Positions 1 to 9,042 of a stretch of DNA of 64,000 bases are shown here, in pieces; position 1 is the stretch's first letter; every line of letters begins with the position of its first letter. The notes under the pieces were generated by a model, which saw only the letters and a list, made by a program, of their open reading frames with translations, was not told the DNA's origin and made no database searches. The stretch spans positions 310,001 through 374,000 of the forward strand of contig NZ_FWZX01000001.1 in the NCBI RefSeq assembly GCF_900177295.1, given 5' to 3'. The DNA comes from Tistlia consotensis USBA 355 (lineage in GTDB: Bacteria > Pseudomonadota > Alphaproteobacteria > Kiloniellales > DSM-21159). The translations under genes were made by a program, and so were the position numbers.

Positions 1-916
1 TCTCGGCGTCGAAGCGGCGCCAGGCCGCGAGGATCGTCTCGGCGGTCTGGCGCTGGGCGGCCCGGTCGCGGCGCAGCGTCACCGCGAGGCCGACCAGCGG
101 CACCAGCAGGATCGCCGCGCGCACCGGCGTCAGCCCGCCGGCGAAGACCAGGGTCATGTTGGCGACGATCAGCAGGACGACCGGCGCGAGCACCCGCCAG
201 AGCGCGACCCAGAAGGCGCGCGGCAGGCTGCGCGGCAGGCGGCACTGGCCGAGCGCGTGGGGGATCGCCGCCAGCAGCAGCGCCGTCGCGAAGCCGACGA
301 TCAGGAGCCAGGCCATCGGCAGCGCGCTGCCGAGCGAGGAGACGACGATGCCCATGCAGACGGTGAAGGGCGAGAACAGCACCGCCAGGCCGACGCCGCG
401 CAGCGCCCAGGTCGCGATGTCCTCGCGGATCGCCGGGTCCTCCTCCTTGGCGACCAGCGGCGCGATGATGCTGATCGCGCCGATCGCCAGCGGCACCGAG
501 AAGAGCAGGCCGAGCAGCTGCAGCGCGCCGCGCCGCGCGGTCGGCCGGAAGGCGACGAAGGCGGACTGCACGGTGGGCAGCGCCGGCGAGGCCTGGACGA
601 TGCCGCGCAGGGCGTAGAGGCAGCCGAGGAAGGCGGCGAAGGCGGCCGCCCGGTCGAGGCCGGCCAGCGCCGCCGGCCAGTCGTCGGCCAGCCAGGCGAG
701 CGCCAGGCCGCCGCCGCCGAGGATCGCCAGCACCCGCGGCCCCATGCCGCGGCTGGTCGCCAGCGCCGCGACCGCGATCAGCGCGACGCAGAAGCCGGCG
801 GCATCGGCGAAGAGCCGCGCGCCGGTCAGGATCTGCAGGGCCGCGCAGGCCCAGAGCAGGAAGATGACGGCCGGCAGCGCCAGATGCCGCCAGAGCGCGA
901 CCGCCCGTGCCCTCAA
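1..916 (-). CDS. Polytopic membrane protein, C-terminus beyond window edge
   Basis: The minus strand reads open from about 916 to the left edge, giving about 305 visible residues with the 3' end missing. The protein is strongly hydrophobic, with roughly eight or nine candidate membrane helices (for example LLGLLFSVPLAIGAISII and VLAPVVLLIVANMTLVFAGG). A short loop rich in Asp/Glu (KEEDPAIRED) lies between helices. Codon third positions are G/C-rich as in neighbouring genes. The only plausible in-frame start I see is a TTG at 916-914; no ATG or GTG precedes it in frame, so the start is uncertain. A role as a permease is possible, but I cannot assign a family. No partner gene is visible beside it. 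Confidence 0.55.
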   Translation of the reverse strand, partial: MRARAVALWRHLALPAVIFLLWACAALQILTGARLFADAAGFCVALIAVAALATSRGMGPRVLAILGGGGLALAWLADDWPAALAGLDRAAAFAAFLGCLYALRGIVQASPALPTVQSAFVAFRPTARRGALQLLGLLFSVPLAIGAISIIAPLVAKEEDPAIREDIATWALRGVGLAVLFSPFTVCMGIVVSSLGSALPMAWLLIVGFATALLLAAIPHALGQCRLPRSLPRAFWVALWRVLAPVVLLIVANMTLVFAGGLTPVRAAILLVPLVGLAVTLRRDRAAQRQTAETILAAWRRFDAE

Positions 917-1104
917 GGCCGCGGCCCCGCGGAGCGGGCGGAACGACGGGGGGCGACGTCGGGATCGGCGATGCAGCGGCTGTCGGAGGTCACGAGGCCC
1001 AAATCTCCTGCGTGACGAGCCTCCTACAGGATTTTGCTGCAGTGCAGTTGGCCGAAGAGCGCAGGGCCGCCCTGTGCCGGACGAGCGGCCCCGCCGTCCC
1101 GGCT

Positions 1105-1536
1105 CTACGCGACCAGCGTGGCGTCGAGCGTGATCTCGGTCCTGAACAGCTTGGAGACCGGGCAGCCGGCCTTGGCCTTGCCGGCCAGCGCTTCGAAGGC
1201 CTTCTGGTCGGTGCCGGGGATCTTCGCCTTCAGGGTCAGGTGCACGGCCGTGATGGCGAAGCCGTCGGGGACCTGCTCCAGCGTGACCTCGGCCGTGGTG
1301 TCCATGCGCTCGGCCTTGAGGCCGGCCTCGCCGAGGATCAGCGACAGCGCCATGGTGAAGCAGCCGGCATGGGCGGCGCCCAGCAGCTCCTCCGGATTGC
1401 TGCCCTTCTGGCCCTCGAAGCGGGCGGCGAAGCCGTAGGGGTACTCGCTGAGCGCCCCGCTCTCCGTCGAAAGGCTGCCGCGGCCGTCCTTCAGGCCGCC
1501 CTGCCAGGCCGCCGAACCCTTGCGCTTGATCTTCAT
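1105..1536 (-). CDS. OsmC/Ohr family peroxiredoxin
   Basis: This 143-aa protein has the OsmC fold signature. Members reduce organic hydroperoxides in the cytoplasm using two cysteines. Both are present: Cys59 in the motif HAGCFTMALS and Cys125 in KAGCPVSKLF, the spacing seen in OsmC (about 65 residues). The Arg/Glu residues that polarise the peroxidatic Cys are probably R39 and E50. The start ATG at 1536 begins MKIKRKG and is preceded by a purine-rich stretch (GGAAGGGCGAAG). It is an isolated gene, convergent with nothing and downstream of an SDR on the same strand after about 75 nt. The OsmC rather than Ohr assignment rests on the N-terminal sequence and is tentative. Confidence 0.9.
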   Translation of the reverse strand: MKIKRKGSAAWQGGLKDGRGSLSTESGALSEYPYGFAARFEGQKGSNPEELLGAAHAGCFTMALSLILGEAGLKAERMDTTAEVTLEQVPDGFAITAVHLTLKAKIPGTDQKAFEALAGKAKAGCPVSKLFRTEITLDATLVA

Positions 1537-1610
1537 CTTCGCCCTTCCTCCGTTCCCGGGTGACGGAGGCAAGGGTGGGGCGGCCGGCCCGGCCGGCAAG
1601 CCCGGCCGGC

Positions 1611-2369
1611 TCAGCCGCGGCCGACGAAGGGCATCTTGGTCGCCATCACGGTCATGAACAGCACGTTGGCGTCGAGCGGCAGGCTGGCCATGTGGACCAC
1701 GGCGTTGGCGACATGCTGCACGTCCATGCGCGGCTCGGCCTTGGTCGAGCCGTCGGCCTGCAGCACGCCGTCGACCATGCGCGCGGTCATGTCGGTCGCG
1801 GCGTTGCCGATGTCGATCTGGCCGCAGGCGATGTCGTAGACCCGGCCGTCGAGCGCGGTCGACTTGGTCAGGCCGGTGATCGCGTGCTTGGTCGCGGTGT
1901 AGGGTGCGGAGAGCGGCCGCGGCGCATAGGCCGAGATCGAGCCGTTGTTGATGATCCGGCCGCCGCGCGGGCTCTGGTCCTTCATGATCCGGAAGGCCTC
2001 CTGGGTGCAGAGGAAGGCGCCGGTCAGGTTGGCGTCGACCGTGCTCTGCCACTGCTCGTAGGTCAGGTCCTCGAGCGGGATCGCCGGGGTGCCCTTGCCG
2101 GCGTTGTTGAACAGCACGTCGAGGCGACCGAAAGCCTCCTTCGTCCGGGCGAAGAGGGCCTTGACCGAGTCCGGGCTGCCGACGTCGGCGGCGACCGCCA
2201 GCGCGCGCCCGCCCTTGGCCTTGCCGGCCTCGACGGTCGCCTCCAGCGCGTCGGCGCGGCGGCCGGCCAGCACCACGGCATAGCCCGCCTCCATCAGCGC
2301 CAGGGCCACCGCCCGCCCGATGCCGCTGCCCGCGCCCGTGACCAGGGCCACCTTCTCCGTCGTCGCCAT
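1611..2369 (-). CDS. Short-chain dehydrogenase/reductase (SDR)
   Basis: A 252-aa classical SDR. The Rossmann NAD(P) motif TGAGSGIG lies near residue 10, NNAG near 85, a catalytic Ser in NNGSISAY and the catalytic YxxxK as YTATK. The C-terminal region contains [13 protein letters not shown], typical of serine 3-dehydrogenase/YdfG-like or clavaldehyde-dehydrogenase-like SDRs. The start ATG at 2369 places the cofactor motif at the usual distance; an extension upstream to 2522 is Ala/Arg-rich and lacks homology features. It is divergent from the TauD-like dioxygenase gene, with about 230 nt between the two starts. The substrate cannot be deduced. Confidence 0.88.
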   Translation of the reverse strand: MATTEKVALVTGAGSGIGRAVALALMEAGYAVVLAGRRADALEATVEAGKAKGGRALAVAADVGSPDSVKALFARTKEAFGRLDVLFNNAGKGTPAIPLEDLTYEQWQSTVDANLTGAFLCTQEAFRIMKDQSPRGGRIINNGSISAYAPRPLSAPYTATKHAITGLTKSTALDGRVYDIACGQIDIGNAATDMTARMVDGVLQADGSTKAEPRMDVQHVANAVVHMASLPLDANVLFMTVMATKMPFVGRG

Positions 2370-2600
2370 CGTTGCCGTCTCCCTCCAGCTCTTCTTGCGC
2401 GCCGGCCCGTCTCGGCCGGCCTCCGTCCGGCACAACCTAGCCGCGGCGGCGGGCGGAGCGGAAGCGCCCTCGCGGGCCGCCCCGCGCATGGCTGCCTTCG
2501 CGCGGCTATACGGCGGACGCATACCCTACGGCAGAATGCGCCCTTCATCGCGCCTGTCCCGGCCGACAAACTGCCGGCAGCACAACGACCGGAGGGCCCC

Positions 2601-3485
2601 ATGGCCATCGAGATCGTCGAGGCCGACGCGCCGCTCGGCCACGAGATCCGCGGCATCGATCTCGCCGGCGAGATCGATCCGGCGAGCTTCGCCGAGATCG
2701 AGGCCGCCTACGACCGCTACGGCGTCGTGGTGTTCCGCGGCCAGGCGCTCTCGCCGGAGCGGCAGATCGCCTTCAGCCGGCGCTTCGGGCCACTCGATCG
2801 CTACGTGCTGGAGCGCTACAACCACAGGGACTGGCCCGAGGTCTTCGTCATCTCGAACATCGTCGAGAAGGGCGAGCCGATCGGCATGGCCGACGCCGGG
2901 CGCTACTGGCACACCGACATGTGGCTGACCCGCAACCCGCCGCGCGGCTCGATCCTGCACGCCCTGGAGGTGCCGGTGCGGGACGGCGAGCCGCTCGGCG
3001 ACACCTGGTTCGCCAGCACGGCCGCGGCCTACGACGCGCTCTCCGACGAGATGAAGCGCAGGCTGGACGGCCTGACAGCCGTGTTCAGCACCGACAGGTA
3101 CCTGGCCTTCCGGGCACGCACCAACAAGGACATCGACAAGCCGAGCGGACGGGCCTCGCAGACGGCGCTGCAGCAGCTCGGCTCGGGCGACATCGAGCAT
3201 CCCCTGGTCCGCGTCCATCCGCGCAGCGGCCGCCGGTGCCTCTATCTCTGCGAGGGCGTGATCAGCCGGGTCGTCGGGCTCGACCAGGCCGCGTCCGACG
3301 AACTGGTCGCCTTCCTGGAGCGGCACGTCGTGCGGCCCGAGTTCGTCTACCGGCACCGCTGGCAGGTCGGCGACGTCGTGATGTGGGACAACCGCTCCTG
3401 CCTGCACAAGGCGACCGGCGACTTCGAGCTGCCGCTGCGCCGCCTGATGCACCGCACCACCCTGGCCAACGCGGCCGCGGCGTGA
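2601..3485 (+). CDS. TauD/TfdA-family 2-oxoglutarate/Fe(II) dioxygenase
   Basis: This 294-aa protein belongs to the TauD/TfdA family of Fe(II)/2-oxoglutarate oxygenases. The facial triad is visible: His104 and Asp106 in YWHTDMW, and distal His269 in SCLHKATGD. A downstream Arg (R280/281) is placed to bind the 2-oxoglutarate carboxylate. The WDNRS motif before the distal His is characteristic. A good ribosome binding site (GGAGGG, 2591-2596) precedes the ATG. The next gene encodes an enolase-superfamily enzyme 31 nt downstream and then a LysR regulator, so the three may form a small catabolic unit. Family members act on sulfonates, aryloxyacids or amino-acid derivatives; the substrate here is unknown. 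Confidence 0.88.
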   Translation: MAIEIVEADAPLGHEIRGIDLAGEIDPASFAEIEAAYDRYGVVVFRGQALSPERQIAFSRRFGPLDRYVLERYNHRDWPEVFVISNIVEKGEPIGMADAGRYWHTDMWLTRNPPRGSILHALEVPVRDGEPLGDTWFASTAAAYDALSDEMKRRLDGLTAVFSTDRYLAFRARTNKDIDKPSGRASQTALQQLGSGDIEHPLVRVHPRSGRRCLYLCEGVISRVVGLDQAASDELVAFLERHVVRPEFVYRHRWQVGDVVMWDNRSCLHKATGDFELPLRRLMHRTTLANAAAA

Positions 3486-3516
3486 GCCGCCGCGGTCCCC
3501 TGGGCCTCCCGATCCG

Positions 3517-4614
3517 ATGAGTCTCAAGATCTCCGGGGTCGAGACGCACCTCGTCGCGACCCGGCTCGACCCGCCGATCGTCCATCCCTTCCTGGGCGCG
3601 CGCACCCGCTTCGTCAGCCTGGTGGTGCTGGTCCACACCGAGGACGGGCCGAGCGGCTTCGGCTACGTGACCGGCGAGAGCCCGCGCCAGATGGCGGCGG
3701 TCGGCCGCATCGTCGAGGACCTGGCCGAACGGCTGGAGGGGCAGTGCGCGCTGCGCCGCACGCTGCTCTACGACCGGATGTGGAACTGGACCGTCGACCT
3801 GCTGCACGAGGGCGCCGCGACCCTGGCGCTGGCCGCCCTGGACATCGCCCTCTGGGACATCGCCGGCAAGCAGGCCGGCGAGCCGCTGTGGCGACTGCTC
3901 GGCGGCTACCGCGACGCAGTGCCCTGCTACGCCAGCTGGAGCCTCTGGCGGCACTTCACCCTGGCCGAGATCGAGACGGCCGGCGCCGAGCTGGTCGAGC
4001 GCGGCTTCGACGCCGTGAAGCTGCGCCTCGGCGGCCGGCCGCCGGAGGAGGACGTGGCCCGCGCCGTGGCGCTGCGCCGGGTCGTCGGGCCGGACGTCAG
4101 GATCATGACCGACGTGCTCTGGGGCCTGCGCAGCGACGAGGCGCTGAAGCTCGCCCGGCTGATGGCCGACAGCGAGGCCGACCTCTTCTGGTTCGAGGAG
4201 CCGGTGCGCGACGGCCACTGGGAGGGCCTGCGACGGGTCCGCGAGCAGGGCCTGGTCACGGTCGCCGCCGGCGAGCGGGTCTCGCGCCTCGCCGACGTCC
4301 AGGAGCTCGCCCGCTCGGTCGACCACGCGATCCTCGACGTCCACCACATCGGCGGCATCACCCCCTGGCTGCGCGCGGCGGCGGTGCTGGAGATCGCCGA
4401 CCTGCCGATCTCGGTGCACGTCGCCCCGGAGATCCAGGCGCACCTGGTCGCCGCCCAGCGCACCGGCGCCTGGGTCGAATACATGACCTGGTGGGACGCG
4501 CTCTTCGAGGAGCCGTTGCGGCCGGTCGCCGGAAAGCTGACACTGTCCGGCAAGCCGGGCCTCGGCCTGGAGGTTTCCAGATTCTCCCTGCGGCGGCTGG
4601 CGGTCGACGGCTGA
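3517..4614 (+). CDS. Mandelate racemase/muconate lactonizing enzyme family protein
   Basis: A 365-aa enolase-superfamily protein. The three Mg(II) ligands can be read: Asp199 (MTDVLWG), Glu227 (FWFEEP) and Glu253 (AAGERVS). A KxR motif at 168-170 (VKLRLGG) supplies the general base on beta strand 2. A His near 301 (SVHVAPEIQ) is in the position of the second acid/base. This pattern suits the mandelate racemase or sugar-acid dehydratase subgroups, in which an alpha proton of a carboxylate is abstracted. It lies 31 nt after the dioxygenase and is followed after 38 nt by a LysR regulator. Acid-sugar dehydratase, racemase and lactonizing activities all remain possible. Confidence 0.87.
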   Translation: MSLKISGVETHLVATRLDPPIVHPFLGARTRFVSLVVLVHTEDGPSGFGYVTGESPRQMAAVGRIVEDLAERLEGQCALRRTLLYDRMWNWTVDLLHEGAATLALAALDIALWDIAGKQAGEPLWRLLGGYRDAVPCYASWSLWRHFTLAEIETAGAELVERGFDAVKLRLGGRPPEEDVARAVALRRVVGPDVRIMTDVLWGLRSDEALKLARLMADSEADLFWFEEPVRDGHWEGLRRVREQGLVTVAAGERVSRLADVQELARSVDHAILDVHHIGGITPWLRAAAVLEIADLPISVHVAPEIQAHLVAAQRTGAWVEYMTWWDALFEEPLRPVAGKLTLSGKPGLGLEVSRFSLRRLAVDG

Positions 4615-4652
4615 GCGGCCGAGGCTCGGCGGCAGGGACGGCGATCGGGCGC

Positions 4653-5600
4653 ATGACTCCGGACGACCTGCGTTCCTTCCTCGCCGCCTACGAGAGCGGC
4701 AGCATCCAGAAGGCGGCCGGCCGCCTGAACCTCTCCCAGCCGACCCTGAGCCGGCGGCTGAGGCGCTTCGAGGATGTGCTGGGCGTCGCTCTGTTCGAGC
4801 GCAGCCCCTCGGGCCTCGCGCCGACGGTCTACGGCCACGCCTTCGCCCAGCGCGCGCGCATGATCATGACCGAGATGGAGCTGGCCGGGCGCGAGCTGCT
4901 GCGCATCCGCGACGCGGTCGGCGGCTTCGTCGCCTTCGGCGTCAGCCCCGGCGTCGCGGTCAGCCTGCTGCCGGTCGCCAAGCGGCTGCTCGACGCGACC
5001 AGCCCGGACCTGCGCCTGACCGTCGTCGAGGACGTCTCGGAGGGGCTGATCGAGCAGGTCCGCGAGCGGCGCATCGAGTTCGCCGTCTGCACCGCGCCGC
5101 TGCATCCGGACGCCGACCTCCTGGTCGAGCGGCTGGGCGAGGACCCCTTCGTCGTCGCGGCCTCGGAGCGCCACCCGCTGGCCGGCCGCGGGCCCGTGCC
5201 GCTGGCCGAGACCCTCGACTATCCCTGGGCCATGCCGACCTTCCGCGGCGCCGTCCGGCAGTGGCTGGAGTCGCGCTTCGTCGGCGCCGGCCTCGCGCCG
5301 CCGGCGGCGCGGATCGAGACCTCCTCGATGCTGTTCCTGAAGCCGCTGCTCGCCGACGCCCGGCACCTCTCCTACCTGCCGGCACGGCTGGCCGAGGCCG
5401 ACTATCCGGGCGTCGTGGCGATCCCCTGCGCGCCCTCGATGGTGCTGACCCGGACGATCGCCTCGGTGCGGCTCGCCCACCGCGAGCCGGGCCCAGCCGC
5501 CGAGCTGGTCGCCGCGACCCTGGCCGGCGCCGCCGGGCGCCTGCCGGCCGTGCGCCTCGCCGGCCTCGACGAGCGCGCCGAGGCCTCCCGCCAGGCCTGA
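4653..5600 (+). CDS. LysR-family transcriptional regulator
   Basis: This 315-aa protein has an N-terminal winged helix-turn-helix (residues 1-60; the core is GSIQKAAGRLNLSQPTLSRR) and a C-terminal periplasmic-binding-like effector domain from about residue 90. The ATG at 4653 starts directly at the canonical MTPDDLRSFLAAYE, so the start is well supported. It is co-directional with and just downstream of the dioxygenase and enolase-superfamily genes and converges with the molybdenum-hydroxylase gene; only 4 nt separate the two stop codons. Effector and targets are unknown. Either the upstream pair or the convergent oxidoreductase could be its regulon. Confidence 0.9.
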   Translation: MTPDDLRSFLAAYESGSIQKAAGRLNLSQPTLSRRLRRFEDVLGVALFERSPSGLAPTVYGHAFAQRARMIMTEMELAGRELLRIRDAVGGFVAFGVSPGVAVSLLPVAKRLLDATSPDLRLTVVEDVSEGLIEQVRERRIEFAVCTAPLHPDADLLVERLGEDPFVVAASERHPLAGRGPVPLAETLDYPWAMPTFRGAVRQWLESRFVGAGLAPPAARIETSSMLFLKPLLADARHLSYLPARLAEADYPGVVAIPCAPSMVLTRTIASVRLAHREPGPAAELVAATLAGAAGRLPAVRLAGLDERAEASRQA

Positions 5601-5604
5601 GGCG

Positions 5605-7974
5605 CTAGTCCGAGGCCGCCTTCGCCGCCGCCAGCGCCGCCCAGACCCGCTGCGGCGAGGCCGGCATGTCGAAGCGCTCGACCCCGGCCGAGGCGAGGGC
5701 GTCGCAGACCGCGTTCATGCCGGCCGCCAGCGCGCCGACCGTGCCGGCCTCGCCGACGCCCTTGACGCCGAGCGGGTTGAGGCCCGTCGCGGTCTCGGCG
5801 AAGGCGCAGTCGTAGGCCGGCAGGTCCTCGGCCCGCGGCATGGCGTAGTCCATGAAGCTGCCGGCCAGCAGCTGGCCCTCGGCATCGAGCCGCAGCTCCT
5901 CGCAGAGCACCTGGCCCAGGCCCTGGGCGACGCCGCCGTGGACCTGCCCCGCCGCCAGCTGCGGGAAGAGCACGCGGCCGATGTCCTCGACGCCGACATA
6001 GGAGACGACCTCGCAGCTGCCGGTCTCGGGGTCGATCTCGACCTCGCAGATGTGGCAGCCGTTGGGATAGGTCGGCGCGCCGGGCGTGAAGTCGCCCTGG
6101 CCGGCCAAGCCGCCGGCGCCGTCCCCGGCGCGCCGCTCGGCGATGCGCGCGACCTCGGCGAGCGACAGCACCCGGTCGGTGCCGACGATGCGGAACAGGC
6201 CGTTCTCGTACTCCAGGTCGGCGGCCGCAGCCTCCAGCTCGTCGGCGGCGATCTGCCGGCCCTCCTCGAGCAGACGCTCGACGCCGCGCAGCACCGCCGA
6301 TCCGGCCGTGGTCATCGCCGAGGAGCCGCCCATGCCTTTGCCCTGCGGCACCGCGTCGCTGTCGCCCTGGACGTAGCGGAAGCGATCCGTCGACAGGCCG
6401 AGCCGCTCGGCGGCGAGGCCGATCATCGCGGTCTCGAGTCCCTGGCCGGCCGACATCGCGCCGCAGTAGAGCGTGACCGTGCCGTCGGCCGCGGCGCGCA
6501 GCGTCGCGAAGTCCTGGCCGGGCTTGGCGAAGGGTCCGCCGGCGACCTCGATCGGGTTGGCGATGCCGATGCCGCGCAGCCGGCCGCGCCGCCCGGCCTC
6601 GGCACGCCGGGCGGCGAAGCCGGCGTAGTCGGCGCGCGCGGCGGCCAGCTCCATGGTGCGGGCGAAGTCGCCGGCGTCGTAGGTGAAGATGAAGGGCGTG
6701 CGGTAGGGCATGGCCGAGGCCGGCACCAGGTTGCGCCGGCGCAGCTCGAAGGCGTCGATGCCGGCCTCGCGCGCCGCCTGGTCGATCACCCGCTCGACCG
6801 CGAAGGTGGCGTCCGGCCGCCCGGCGCCGCGGTAGGGCGCGGTCGGCGCCGCGTTGGTGAAGCGCCCGAGCACCTCGCCGGCGATCAGCGGCGTGCGGTA
6901 GACGCCGGCGATGCCGCCGATGTTCATGATCGGCACGGTCGAGCGCCCCGAGGCATAGGCCCCGACGTTGACCTCCATGCTGACCGCGAGCGCGGTGAAC
7001 AGCCCCTCGCCGTCGAGGCCCAGCTCGGCGACGATCCGCACGTCGCGCCCGGCCTCGTCGGACAGCAGGGCCTCGCCGCGCTCGGCGACCCAGCGCAGCG
7101 GCCGGCCGAGACGCCGCGCCGCCCAGAACACCAGGCACTCCTCGCGCAAGGGGCCGGCCTTCATGCCGAAGCTGCCGCCGACGTCGGGGGCGACGACCCG
7201 GATCGACCCGGCCTCGAGGCCGAACATCGTCGCCAGCGTCGCCTTCAGCCCCTGGGCCGCCTGCACGCTCGCGTAGAGGCTCGTGCGGCCGTCCGGCTGC
7301 GGCACCGCGAGGGCGCCGCGCGGCTCCATCGGCGCCGCCGAGACCCGCGAGACCCGGGCCTCCAGGCGCGTCACGCGGTGCGACGCGCGGAGCGCGGCAC
7401 CGACCGCCTGCCAGTCGCCCCGGCGCCAGTGGTAGGCGAGGTTGCCGGGCGCCTCGTCCCAGAGCAGCGGCGCGTCGGGCCGCGCCGCCTGGTCGAGCGT
7501 CGCGACGACCGGCTCGGGCTCCAGCTCGAAGGCCACCGCCTCGGCGCCGTCGAGCGCGGCGGACGCGGTCTCGGCGACGACCAGCGCCAGCGGTTCGCCG
7601 ACGAAGCGCACGCGCTCGCCGACCAGCAGCGGCCGCGGCGTCTGCCGGTAGCTTCTGCCGCCCGGTCCTTCGATCGCCATCGGCACCGAGAAGGGCGCGA
7701 TGCCGTCGGCGGCGAGATCGGCCGCGGTCAGCACGGCGACGATGCCCGGCAGCGCCCGCGCCGCCGAGCTGTCCAGGCCGGCCAGCCGGGCACTGGCGTA
7801 GGGCGAACGCACGAAGGCGGCGTGCAGCATGCCGGGCACCGCCATGTCGGCGGTGTAGCGGCCGTGCCCGGTCGCGAGGCGGCGGTCCTCGAGGCGGCCG
7901 GCGGCAGGGTGTCCGGCGTCGGGACGGCCGTCGTCGGGGCGAAACGGCGGAACGGAGGACTCGGCAGGGGACAT
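5605..7974 (-). CDS. CoxL-like (form II) molybdenum hydroxylase large subunit, orphan
   Basis: A 789-aa xanthine dehydrogenase/CO dehydrogenase-family large subunit that binds the molybdenum-cytosine-dinucleotide cofactor. Visible signatures are GDGRYTADM-like text near the N-terminus (GHGRYTADM), DVGGSFGMK, the active-site loop PYRGAGRP and the catalytic glutamate motif VGEAGTVGA near the C-terminus. The loop is the form II type. Form I CO dehydrogenases carry a Cys-containing AYxCSFR loop instead, so CO oxidation is unlikely. The ATG at 7974 follows GAGGGAGG. Unusually, no FAD or 2Fe-2S subunit gene adjoins it; the nearest are the paoAB homologues at 23.8-25.4 kb. The role is probably oxidation of an aldehyde or N-heterocycle. 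Confidence 0.87.
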   Translation of the reverse strand: MSPAESSVPPFRPDDGRPDAGHPAAGRLEDRRLATGHGRYTADMAVPGMLHAAFVRSPYASARLAGLDSSAARALPGIVAVLTAADLAADGIAPFSVPMAIEGPGGRSYRQTPRPLLVGERVRFVGEPLALVVAETASAALDGAEAVAFELEPEPVVATLDQAARPDAPLLWDEAPGNLAYHWRRGDWQAVGAALRASHRVTRLEARVSRVSAAPMEPRGALAVPQPDGRTSLYASVQAAQGLKATLATMFGLEAGSIRVVAPDVGGSFGMKAGPLREECLVFWAARRLGRPLRWVAERGEALLSDEAGRDVRIVAELGLDGEGLFTALAVSMEVNVGAYASGRSTVPIMNIGGIAGVYRTPLIAGEVLGRFTNAAPTAPYRGAGRPDATFAVERVIDQAAREAGIDAFELRRRNLVPASAMPYRTPFIFTYDAGDFARTMELAAARADYAGFAARRAEAGRRGRLRGIGIANPIEVAGGPFAKPGQDFATLRAAADGTVTLYCGAMSAGQGLETAMIGLAAERLGLSTDRFRYVQGDSDAVPQGKGMGGSSAMTTAGSAVLRGVERLLEEGRQIAADELEAAAADLEYENGLFRIVGTDRVLSLAEVARIAERRAGDGAGGLAGQGDFTPGAPTYPNGCHICEVEIDPETGSCEVVSYVGVEDIGRVLFPQLAAGQVHGGVAQGLGQVLCEELRLDAEGQLLAGSFMDYAMPRAEDLPAYDCAFAETATGLNPLGVKGVGEAGTVGALAAGMNAVCDALASAGVERFDMPASPQRVWAALAAAKAASD

Positions 7975-8217
7975 GGGGCCTCCCTCTCGGCGACTCGGCA
8001 GCCTCTCGGCGCCGCTCGCGGCGCGGATCGAAGCGGAATGCCGTGCGCCCGCGTCCGGCCACGGGATGGCAGCCGGCTTCGGCGGCTGGGCGACGGCGAT
8101 GCGGATTCGGGCCGTCAGTAGAGCACGGCGCGAAGGCGGCTGTCGCCCCGCCGGGAGCGCAAAGACATTTGACCGCGGCGCCAAGATCGGGCGCCGGCCG
8201 GGCCGGGAGCCGATGCG

Positions 8218-8856
8218 CTACTCCGCCTCGCGCCCCAGCCAGGGATCGGGGTTGAAGTCGTGCAGCGGGATGTCGTCCGAGCCCCAGTAGCGGGTGATCG
8301 AGTGGGCGCGCACGTCCCGGCCGCCGGCCGAGGTCAGCAGGTCGACGACCTGCCTTTCCTGCGCCTCGTCCCCGACGCGGACCCAGAGCAGCAGCCCGCC
8401 CTCGGCCAGCTGCTCCTCCAGGTGCTCGGCGTGGCGCTTGGAGATGGCGCGGGACAGCAGGGCGCCGATGCCGGCGCCGGCGGCGGCCCCGGCCGCCGCG
8501 ATGACCGCCGCGAAGGCGAGCGTACCGCCGGAAGCGAAGACCGCGAGGCCGGCGCCGGCGCCGCCGATGTAGACCGGCAGGCCGATCGCGGCCCCCTTCG
8601 CCTCGGCGATCTCGTAGCGGTTGGAGAAGACCGACTGCGGCACGGCCGGCTCGTCCTCGAGCTCGCTCGACAGCCTGAAGCGGTGGCCGAGCTTCTGCTG
8701 CACCGCCTCGCGGCTGGCCATCATGCTGACCGCCGCCCGGTCGACGCCGTGCCGCTCGACGAGGTCGACCGCGTCCTCGAAGGCGCGGGCCTCCTCGAAC
8801 CGGGCCACGACCTCCCGGACCGGATAGGCCTCCAGGATCTTGTCGTCCTCGATCAT
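8218..8856 (-). CDS. Conserved hypothetical protein with glycine-zipper membrane hairpin
   Basis: I do not recognise a named family for this 212-aa protein. The N-terminal 75 residues are soluble and charged and resemble the small alpha/beta domain of general-stress-type proteins (VREVVARFEEARAFEDAVDLVERHG). Residues about 88-140 are Gly/Ala-rich and hydrophobic with GAGAG and GAAAGAGIGALL patterns typical of glycine zippers, probably forming a two-helix membrane hairpin. The C-terminus is again soluble. It is a single gene flanked by intergenic DNA on both sides. A stress-related inner-membrane role is a guess from composition only. Confidence 0.75.
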   Translation of the reverse strand: MIEDDKILEAYPVREVVARFEEARAFEDAVDLVERHGVDRAAVSMMASREAVQQKLGHRFRLSSELEDEPAVPQSVFSNRYEIAEAKGAAIGLPVYIGGAGAGLAVFASGGTLAFAAVIAAAGAAAGAGIGALLSRAISKRHAEHLEEQLAEGGLLLWVRVGDEAQERQVVDLLTSAGGRDVRAHSITRYWGSDDIPLHDFNPDPWLGREAE

Positions 8857-9042
8857 CGCCTGGTCGCCCTTTCGTCAGCTTCCGAAGGCCCGCGGCGCGG
8901 TGCCGGAAGGCCCCACGACGGTCGGGGGGAACGAAGCCCGTGCGGGATGGTTCCATGGCCTGGCCCTCGCCGGCGGCCGGCGGCGGCGGCCGGCGCAATC
9001 CTGTTCAAGACGGCGCCTGCGCGGCTTGCTAGCTTGGCTGTC

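Noticed and set aside
5605-7974. Aerobic CO dehydrogenase large subunit
   Set aside because: The active-site loop is PYRGAGR (form II type), without the Cys-containing form I motif, and coxM and coxS are absent.
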